Source of the DNA: Pelagophyceae sp. CCMP2097
Lineage: Eukaryota; Sar; Pelagophyceae
DNA: 16,566 bases
Assembly: GCA_026770575.1 (NCBI GenBank)
Contig: MU657183.1
Span: forward strand, 99,463-116,028
Direction: 5' to 3'
The notes under the pieces are model-generated. The model did not search any database. It worked only from the letters and a program-made list of their open reading frames with translations, and had not been told where the DNA came from. Each line of letters begins with the position of its first letter. Within the stretch, counting starts at the first letter, position 1. Of the stretch, positions 8,801-14,800 are shown one piece after another. A program made the translations under genes and the position numbers.

Positions 8801-10192
8801 GAGGCAAAGTTGCACTCCGTTGGCAAACGACGGTCCCCGTACGCACCAGCGAGAGGAGCAGCTTGAGCTCTTCCGCCGTACCGTCGATGATCTGCATGAT
8901 GTGGCTCTCCCACGTGAACGGCGTGCTTGGGAGCGGGCCATAGTCCCCCTCGTCGTCCTCGTTGCGCCGCGTCCACTCCTCAGGCCACATGAAGCCCTCG
9001 GAGAACCAGTCCTTCCAGCCGTAGCGCAGGATATCTGCCACCTTTGGCGCCCCGGATGCCGTCAGCTTGCCGTTGAAAACGAACTCGGTGAACATGGCCG
9101 CCGTCTGGAGCGTGCCCTTGTACTTGGAAACGACGAACTCGACGTCCTTGAGCGCCGCGATGAGCTTCGGGTACAGGTCGTGCACGAGGCGCTCGCGCTC
9201 GTGGCGCGGCGAGGACCGCCGATCGACGAGCGCGTCCCTAGCGGGAGGCGACGAGTCACGAGGCGGAGCGGCCGCTTGCAAGGACGATGCAATGACAATC
9301 TTCTACAACGGTGGGTCACTTTTCGACTTTCCAAGGACGCCAACGCGCGCGCCATGACAGGGTTTGGGGCGTTCGCCGGGGAAGGGCGCTCTCGAGTGGA
9401 GCAGGGAGACCCCCACGAGCCCCTTTCCAAAGAAGAAGAAACGAGTTTCTTCAACCATGTCGGATCATTTTTCGACTTTCAAAGGGCGCCGACGCGCGCG
9501 CCACTGCAGGGTCTGGAGCGTTTGCTGGGGAAAGACCGTCCCGAGGGGGCGCACGAGGAGACCCCCGCGAGTCGAGGCGCCCCCTTCCAAAGAAGAAGAA
9601 ACGAGTTTCTTCAACGACGGCCCGGGCAGGTCATCTTTCGACTTTCAAAGGGTGCCAACGGGCGCGCCACGACGGGGGCTGGGGCGTCCGCCGGGAAAGA
9701 ACCGCCCCAAGGAGGCGCACGAGGACCCCCCCCCAAGAGTCGCGGCGCCCCCTTCCAAAGAAGAAGAAACGAGTTTCTTCAACGACGGCGGGTCACTTTT
9801 CGACTTTCCAAGGGCGCCAACGGGCGCGCCACGACGGGGGCTGGGGCGTCCGCCGGGGAAGAACCGCCCCGAGGAGGCGCACAAGGTTAACCTCCCCAAG
9901 AGTCGCGGCGCCCACTTCCAAAGAAGAAGAAACGAGTTTCTTCAACGACGGCGGGTCACTTTTCGACTTTCCAAGGGCGCCGACGCGCGCGCCGCGACGG
10001 GGGTTGGGGCGTTCGTCGGGGAAGGACCGCCCCGAGGGGGCGCACACAAGGCGACTCACGCGATGTCGACGCGATCCCGGCGCTTGAGCTTGTCCTTGCG
10101 CGCGACCTTTTTCGCATAGTCCGGATCCGAGCCCGACGAGTGCCGATCGCTGCCGCCTCTTTTGTTATGCAAAGACTCCTTGTCGCGCCGCC
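1283..10192 (-). CDS. Large multidomain chromatin-type protein: GNAT-like, SET/post-SET, PUB, WW, PHD (frame interrupted)
   Basis: About 24 minus-strand exons join in phase. Exons I place: 10192-10060, 9237-8847, 8766-8680, 8599-8511, 8374-8213, 8042-7769, 7673-7516, 7424-7182, 7102-7085, 7003-6635, 6288-6045, 5984-3968, then smaller ones (about 3913-3869, one near 3800, 3729-3679, 3610-3451, 3341 to about 3210, 2861-2788), 2608-2157, 1817-1709 and 1380-1283. The SET and post-SET motifs predict a protein-lysine methyltransferase, probably nuclear. PUB and WW are protein-binding modules and PHD fingers often read histone tails. Three in-frame stops (8290-8292, 7331-7333, 1283-1285) and frame breaks near 4817 and 4158 interrupt it, so it may be a pseudogene, a recoded gene or a flawed assembly. 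Phase-compatible junctions argue for one transcript, but two or three adjacent genes remain possible. The first coding exon is not identified. Confidence 0.6.
3205..3913 (-). CDS. Basic, helical middle region of the SET/PUB/PHD gene
   Basis: This is a group of short exons after the PHD exon: about 3913-3869 (reads AAMRHAAWREANV), one near 3800 (PRKKQTGSTK), 3729-3679 (PAKQLFYKDKWSIRRAK), 3610-3451 (LMIKLRQLKPKLERVCASK onward) and 3341 to about 3210 (EDLVSQFERLEAADAVNF onward). Clear introns are 3611-3678 (GTAACT to GTAG) and 3342-3450 (GC donor). The boundaries of the exon near 3800 and the left end of the last exon are not resolved. The peptide is lysine/arginine-rich with predicted-looking helices and may bind nucleic acid or partners. 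No named domain is visible. Confidence 0.45.
3968..5984 (-). CDS. 2-kb exon encoding PUB, WW-like and PHD-like modules
   Basis: The acceptor is AAATAG before 5984 and the donor is GTGCGT after 3968. The exon opens with a PUB domain, runs through a charged helical linker, a WW-like motif near 5190-5103, then a PHD-like finger at 4473-4318, and ends in an acidic stretch (DPDGADGSDEDGQP). G/C third-position bias is continuous, but the frame shifts twice. The first shift is at an exact 8-bp tandem duplication (4810-4825) and the second is near 4158, next to a CACGAG direct repeat. Both behave like +2 (or -1) changes. The upstream intron is short (5985-6044). This exon could belong to a separate gene from the SET part, but the phases of the linker exon fit both sides. 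Confidence 0.65.
4318..4473 (-). other. PHD-like C4HC3 zinc finger coding region
   Basis: The ligand order is CEVC, a Cys in LFRC, then after a nine-residue insert (KADKKKDRS) CDKYCHSYC, ending in CREC. This gives C-x2-C-x11-C-x9-C-x4-H-x2-C-x12-C-x2-C, the PHD ligand order with an unusually long gap between the third and fourth ligands. PHD fingers commonly read histone H3 tails. It lies downstream of the first frame break, so in the current frame it would not be fused to the PUB and WW parts. Confidence 0.6.
5103..5189 (-). other. WW-like motif coding region
   Basis: Two tryptophans 25 residues apart flank a central aromatic/Asn block: WDLVECYSGRYYQNYY, then STWALP. This resembles W..(S)GR.YY.N....STW..P of WW domains, with a spacing two or three residues longer than usual. 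WW domains bind proline-rich peptides. A degenerate WW or a look-alike is possible. Confidence 0.45.
5754..5970 (-). other. PUB domain coding region
   Basis: The translated segment contains LIQVLTCVYAYLEEQTYRW, then KLSNPNVKAHL, then AAHRVLAALGF and a short hydrophobic end (HERFVC). The order matches the PUB domain of peptide N-glycanase and UBX-type proteins: a helical start, a KYR-like (TYR) step, a SNP..V motif and a final helix ending in a GF turn. PUB domains bind the C-terminal tail of the AAA ATPase p97/Cdc48. The assignment is from motif recall, not a profile search. Confidence 0.65.
6045..6288 (-). CDS. Linker exon between SET and PUB parts
   Basis: The acceptor is CTCTAG before 6288 and the donor is GTGCGT at 6044-6039. 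The exon encodes 81 codons of low-complexity, charged linker (SRDESAKAQPSLALAIVDDQ, then Arg/Lys/Gln/Ser-rich, then VVVPQAPA). Its first base completes the AG left by the post-SET exon, and it ends in phase 0 exactly as the PUB exon needs. It is the main support for SET and PUB being in one protein. The upstream intron is 6289-6634. Confidence 0.5.
6635..7424 (-). CDS. SET domain with post-SET cysteines (protein-lysine methyltransferase)
   Basis: The exons are 7424-7182, 7102-7085 and 7003-6635. The first carries the SET start (GFGLK, then a VVVE-stop-LGECITEAE segment) and the S-adenosylmethionine/Asn-His core variant SLARFAINACTHPNT, equivalent to the usual RFINHSC.PN. The third carries RVFLVATKDIPSGAWLTLNY, the usual VA.RDI..G.ELT.DY, followed by the post-SET CFCGRRDC. 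The core has NAC where NHSC is usual, so the catalytic His is replaced by Ala and activity is uncertain. A basic coiled segment follows (RRKEAKRKRHKAKNK). A TAA at 7331-7333 replaces the nearly invariant Tyr of the EY.GE motif. Confidence 0.75.
6850..6873 (-). other. Post-SET zinc-binding motif
   Basis: The translated motif is CFCGRRDC (C-x-C-x4-C) followed by TGF, 20-odd residues after the end of the SET core. This is the usual post-SET cluster that, with a cysteine of the SET core, binds zinc and completes the cofactor pocket. Confidence 0.7.
7516..8042 (-). CDS. Exons between the GNAT-like and SET parts
   Basis: The exons are 8042-7769 (acceptor CCCGCAG) and 7673-7516 (acceptor ACACCAG, donor GTGTCA). 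The first encodes about 91 residues starting YATKAFEDNNNLVGMGIFLV and including a GQFKDQLRVVLDNCG helix. The second includes SWGRQKFAGSLPRDWPEPV. Third positions are strongly G/C. The introns are 7674-7768 and 7425-7515. I do not recognise a domain. The segment may form the N-terminal lobe preceding SET. Confidence 0.5.
8213..8766 (-). CDS. GNAT-like acetyltransferase segment
   Basis: The exons are 8766-8680, 8599-8511 and 8374-8213. The order of motifs fits the second half of a GNAT fold: TMPETRGHGLLHFEF (acetyl-CoA loop-like R-x-x-G-x-G/H-x-L), ALGRLLGVEAIVLSAS (helix then strand), then AAVKV-stop-KHVGFRRC, where GNATs normally read A...Y.K.GF. The in-frame TGA at 8290-8292 sits at the usual Tyr. 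The intron between the last two exons (8375-8510) needs a GC donor to keep phase. The match is partial and the N-terminal half of the fold is not clearly seen, so a non-catalytic relative is possible. Confidence 0.45.
8847..9237 (-). CDS. N-terminal 130-codon exon of the large gene
   Basis: The acceptor is CGCTAG before 9237 and the donor is GTGCGT after 8847. The exon is one uninterrupted frame with strong G/C third-position bias. It contains SPRHERERLVHDLYPKLIAA, an aromatic/acidic WKDWFSEGFMWPEEWTRRNE segment and AEELKLLLSL. No named domain. It follows the satellite-filled 822-bp intron and runs into the GNAT-like exons after an 80-bp intron (8767-8846). Confidence 0.5.
9300..10040. repeat. 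Tandem satellite, about 165-bp unit, 4-5 copies, inside an intron
   Basis: A block containing CTTCCAAAGAAGAAG recurs near 9424, 9585, 9752 and 9915, so the period is about 160-168 bp. Each unit also holds a TCACTTTTCGACTTTC-type block, a GGGCGCCAACGGGCGCG-type block and a GAGGGGGCGCAC-type block. The left copy lacks part of its start. Each unit has a perfect 8-bp inverted repeat, GAAGAAAC-GA-GTTTCTTC (first at 9435-9452). The array fills the intron 9238-10059 almost entirely. Long open frames across it are side effects of the repetition. Confidence 0.85.
10060..10192 (-). CDS. Basic/acidic leader exon of the large gene
   Basis: The acceptor is CACTATAG before 10192 and the donor is GTGAGT at 10059-10054. 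It encodes 43 codons of charged, probably disordered sequence: RRDKESLHNKRGGSDRHSSG, then DPDYAKKVARKDKLKRRDR. The split codon GC|G joins in phase to the next exon across the intron 9238-10059. The lysine/arginine clusters could serve as a nuclear localisation signal (inference). Confidence 0.5.
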
Positions 10193-10600
10193 CTATAGTG
10201 CGCAAACTTCTTGCCTCGCTCTCGCCGCGCCGAACGCAGGAGCCTCCAACGCTTCGAAGCTACTGACGAACTTGAAAGCGGCGAGATTCTTCAAGAAGTC
10301 TACTGCTTCAAGACCCGGAACGTTCCCATAATTTGGCGCGGGGTTCCGCACGATTTGGCGAAGCTTTTGCACCGACCAGGCGCGGCGCCGAGTAAGCCGA
10401 GGCATGCCAGCGCCACGCCTCTCTCACACTGAGGGGTGTGTGCGCCCAGCCGCCCAAGCGAAGGCGGGCCAGGGCGACATGCTGCGGTCCCTCCGTGCTC
10501 TCGAGCGCAAGGCAGGAAGCGGCCCTCGAGGCGTTGCTAGGAGGGGGCGCGCGGGGCTACGACCTCGGCTTTCGCCGGCCATGGCGGCTCTACGATGCGC
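10193..10600 (-). other. Probable 5' exons of the large gene, structure unresolved
   Basis: The exon at 10192 needs upstream coding sequence. Candidates on the minus strand are an ATG at 10405-10403 that opens a frame reading RRAWSVQKLRQIVRNPAPNY then FLKNLAAFKF, and an ATG at 10582-10580 in a GCCGCCATGG context. A CTCCTAG acceptor-like site near 10545 is followed by another G/C-biased frame (HVALARLRLGGWAHT). I could not choose between them or find the donor that joins to 10192. Confidence 0.3.
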
Positions 10601-10628
10601 GGCTTTGATTCGCAGAAGTCGGGTCGTA

Positions 10629-10650
10629 ATCTTGTATTTTAAATTTTAGA
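10629..10650 (-). promoter_or_regulatory. AT-rich element upstream of the large gene, possible core promoter
   Basis: On the minus strand this reads TCTAAAATTTAAAATACAAG, by far the most AT-rich short stretch nearby. It lies about 50-65 bases upstream of the ATG at 10582-10580, in a position that suits a TATA-like element or initiator region. It rests only on composition and position. Confidence 0.25.
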
Positions 10651-11329
10651 AGATTGACGAGTGGCCCTCGGCCCTCCTAGGCCAATTGCACTAGAATGCA
10701 AACCGTTCACGGTCACAGCAAATACAAACCGGCATCAGTAACGGCGAAGCCGCTGCGCGGCGTTTTCTTCCGTGCCCACCTCGTTGCAGAGGACATGTTT
10801 GAAAGCGCACGTTCCGATTCGACTAGTCGGAAGGACGGGTTCAGTCTCCGGCCCGTCGCCACGCGACGACGACGCAGCGCCGCCCGGCCATCCTGGGGCA
10901 GGCTACCGACGATCAAGCAGGGTCTCCCGAGGACGCACGGGTGCCGCGGCCGGACGTGGCAACATTGGGTGGGCCGCGCGTCGACTCGTCTCATTTCGCA
11001 AAAAAGTGGGGGACTTCGACTCGGACGTTCGCAAAAGGTTCGGCGTAATGGCTGCGGGGCATGGCGGCCTCGCGGCGTCCTCATGGCCAGTACGGCCTCT
11101 GCACAGCACATGCCACCTTCGGGCTTCCGCCGCCCGCGCCAAACCCTGAGGCCCGATGGTGAGGTGTTTGGTGCGGTGTACAATTGTTGGTGTTCGGGTT
11201 TCGTGGCGCGAGGTGGGTCCGCGTCGTGCGTCGCGGCGGTTCGGGCCGCGAGAGGTTTCGTGCGTTCGTGGTATCGTGGGTTTCGTGGTATCGTGGCGCG
11301 CCGCAGTCGCGCGGCGCCGCGGTCCGGGG
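10651..11329. other. Intergenic spacer between two minus-strand genes
   Basis: This is downstream of the RAP gene stop (11330) and upstream of the large gene. No frame shows the local coding bias. A long plus-strand frame crosses it and the last RAP exon and is treated as a shadow. A short direct repeat around GGTTTCGTGGTATCGTGG occurs near 11260-11300. The 3' untranslated part of the RAP gene probably lies here. Confidence 0.5.
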
Positions 11330-11854
11330 CTACGGGACGGGCTGCGCGTAGAGCTGCGCGAGCTTGCCGTGGAGGTACGCCTCGCGGTCCGCGTCGCAGC
11401 GATGCACCTCGTCCCACTCGAAGAAGCTAGAGCGTTAAAAAGAGTCGCGCCAAGAACGTCACCCGTCGGGCGCCACCGTGGCCGTATCGCGGCGGCCGGC
11501 CGACGGGCCGGCGGCATCCATTTTTGGGCAACGCGCTGCGTCCACCGGCCGCAGTCAGGTTTGCCGACTTTGGCGCGGCGAAAAAACGGGATTCTGATCA
11601 GTCTCCAGCCGAATTTTCTCAGCAGGCGCTCCTCGGCCTTGGACTTGCCTACCGAGGCGGTCGGCGACCAAAGTCAACGGCGGTGGCGGGGATTCGAAAC
11701 TCGCCGTCGAGCTTGGTGCGGCTCTCGACGTTGTCCACTCTCGAAAGCACGTAATGCGTCGGCCCGTCGAACTCGACCGCGAGCTTGGACTCGGGCTGCG
11801 CCATGTCCAGGGAGAGGCCTTCTGGCGTGATATGCTCAAAGTCGTGGTCCCAGC
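11330..11854 (-). other. RAP domain coding exons
   Basis: The exons are 11854-11705, 11648-11588 and 11426-11330. Key motifs in order: WDHDFEHITPEGLSLDM, QPESKLAVEFDGPTHYVL, KAEERLLRKFGWRLIRIP, FFEWDEVHRCDADREAYL, then the stop. This matches the RAP fold, which is restriction-endonuclease-like with a D..........E.DGP.H core and a GW...R.P.FEW end. The intron 11649-11704 uses a GC donor (GCGAGT) and 11427-11587 a GT donor. Both are needed to keep frame. Confidence 0.85.
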
Positions 11855-14800
11855 CTACGGCGGCGTCGTTTTGCGCGCGGCCGCAAAGCAAAATCGCATT
11901 ATTTATGGCGCGAACGAACGTGGCGATTTCCCGCCAGTTTGCTTGGACGCGGGTCCAAACCGACGAAACGCAGACAGTCCGAGACTTCCGTCTGCGTCCG
12001 CGAAGGCCTAAGGAGAATCATAAAGACATTTTTGGGGCAGACCCGTCGTCCAGTCCAGACCCGTCGTCCAGTCCAGACCGTTGCTGCTCCTGGCAAAGTC
12101 GGAAACCCACGCACCGCGGCGCTTGCCGCAGGTAGGCGGCCTGCAGCTCCGCCTCGCGCTCCAGGAGCAGGCGAGTCAGCGGGCAGTGCGGCGCGTCGAG
12201 ACGGAAGTGCATGGAGACCTGAGGGGTGCTCATGATTTTCGGCGTTCTTCGGGCGAGAAATGCATGGCGCATTTTGAGGGCCCCGCCGCCGCGTCCCGCG
12301 CCCGGCGAGCCTCTGCGAAACCGCTCCCCGCCGCCGCCGAGAGGCACCGGCCCCTGCGGCCGTTTCCGGTCGCTTCCGACCGAAAGGCGGTCCCCCGGCC
12401 CAAAGACGCGGCGTGTGCGCCTGGTACAGCTGCGATTTCCCTTCCGCCGTGCACGACCCGAGGAGTTCGTATACCTTTGGCACGAGCGCGGCGAAGAGTT
12501 GTGGGGCGGCGAAGTTTGCGGTGGAGAAGGACCAGAGCAGGTTGGTGAGGTTTTGCGCGTTGAACCTAGGGGTACGACTCGAGGTGCGTTGAGCGTTGCA
12601 CCCTTCTTGCGTGCTTCCGCCCTCGGAAGGCTCTCTTGCCATACGAGCGCCGTCAAAGACGATTTTGCGACGCCTTCAAAGACGCGGCTTCCCGCGTTGT
12701 ATATTTTTCCAAACATCGGTCCGCAACCGCTTCCAGCAGCGCCTCCGCCTCGACGCCCGCCGTCGCGTACGCCCAAGCGAGATTCGCGAGCGCTTGCGAA
12801 TCGAACGAAAGGATCTTATATTGTGCTTCGACCTCAATTGCCTCAAACCTATCGCGCAACGTCTGCCATCGCGCAACGTCAGGGGAAACTCGGCACGGGT
12901 GGCGAGGCTCCGCTCGCAGAGCCGCCCGCAGATGCAAGGCGCGAGGGTCGGCCCCGAGTGAAACCCTCGGGCCTCTGTGATTCACAGATACTGGAAGCAC
13001 TCTTCGACGCCCGCGAAAATTTGGACCACGACAAGACGGTCCCCGTCGCTCGAGCCGCTGTGGTGCCGCTCGCAGAGGATCCCTTTGTCACGGCTGCGAT
13101 GCAGGAATAGAGCCACAGCAGGGGCGCCCAGGCAGAGCCCCAGCAAGCGGGTTCTCGACCAAGGGCCGTAGAGTCGCACCAGGCCGAGGGGCCGCGGTCG
13201 GACCCTCAAGGGGCCGAAGAGGATCGCGCCTCTGTGACGCCACAGAGAGGCGCGCTCCCGACTGTGCACTCTTTTGCGCGCGCTGTCTTGAATTCGCGCC
13301 GGGCATGGCTCCCAGAGTTGTTACGACGCGGGTTGGAACATTGCCGGCGCCTCGATGCCGAGCTTGGCAAAGGCCCAGACGATATTCGCCAGGTGGTTGG
13401 CCAGAAAGGCGCGGAGGCGCGGCACCACTTCCACCTAGCAAAGTGTCGGCCAAATTTGAGAAAGTTTCGGCCAAATTGTAGCAAGTTCAAGTTACCGCGA
13501 CTGCGCAAAAGAGTTGCGAGGCCTCAAGGCCGGCGCTCGCGTATGCCCAGACGAGCGACGCGATCGCATGGCAGGTAAATGTCGCCAGCTTGAGCTGCGC
13601 CTCGGATGCAACGGCCTCAAATAAAAGCCAAATCACCTTTTCAAACGCAAGTTCCAGCCAGCCCTTCTTCGCCGCGCCCGCTTTGGCGTAGGCCCATACC
13701 TCAAGGCGGACGTCGATTGAAATGCGCGATCGAAAGCCACTCTTTTGAAACCACGTCGTCGCTCTCGAAACGCGTACGCCGCCGCCGGAGAAACGCGCTT
13801 CCCTGCAGAGCCGCTCTGTCATAGAGCGTGCCGCCACGATTGATCCCGATTCGCGTCGGCCGCCCAAAGGTCCCGGACGCCCACAGACGCTGCCGCAGAC
13901 CAAGTTCGAAATTTGTTGCGGCGAAAAATCGTTCATCTGCCCCACCGCCGCGTGCCCCGCTGAAATGAAAAGGAGGGGCGACGAGACGTTGGCGGTGGCG
14001 TAGGCCCAGACCGTGTTCGCAATCGCCTAAATTCCATTCCCGGCGGCCCGGGCGCCCACGCAGGAACCGGCGCACCTGCGCGTTGTACGTGTTCATCTTC
14101 AGCTGCGCTTCTTCCGCGACCTATTTTTGGCATTCTGAAAGGGCGCGTTGAACGTGGCCATTCTAACGGCCGCGCTCAACGGATGAACACTTCGACCGAC
14201 GCATCTCGCCTCTGGCGTTGCTCGAGGGTCGGCGATGCGGCTCGCGACTCTGGGACCACCGCCTCGCTCGCGACTCACAATCCCGTTGCGACGTTTTCCC
14301 AGGTGAGAATCGCCGTCCGACGTATCGGGTTTCCGGCTTGGGATCCTGTCCACTGCCTTAATGCACTCCGCTGAGGCCGTATCCGACTCGGCATCATCGC
14401 CGCCGTAGGCGCGCCCACCTGGGCCCCCGACGAACCTGGTCCGGGAGAGCCATTTCCCGACCGGATTTCATGTGAGACACAGAGGCCATTCCCGTCACCG
14501 AGCCGAGGAGGCCGTCAAAGAGCCGGAGGACGGTCGATTCGCCGAGCGACGCCTTCGAACCGCGGGGCCGCGTACGCCACAGGGCCGCCTTGGGTCCGTC
14601 CAGGATCGTAGAGGACCATTGGGTTCTTAGAGGGTTCTTAGAGGACTGTCCGTCAAGGGTCGTATGGACCATATTGAGGTCAAATTGGACTGTTTCAAAT
14701 CCATCCAGAGGTCAAATTGGACTGTTGAGGGCCAGCTCTGACGCAAATGCATCGGACAGTCGAGGGCCCGCCGTCGAGGAGCCGCCGTCGAGGGCCGCCT

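Noticed and set aside
9300..10119. Long plus-strand open frames of 250 or more codons across the satellite
   Set aside because: The frames repeat with the 165-bp unit and lack domain sense. The array lies in an intron with good flanking splice sites.
10696..11430. Plus-strand open frame of 244 codons
   Set aside because: It overlaps the last RAP exon in antisense, shows no coding bias over most of its length and matches no family I know.
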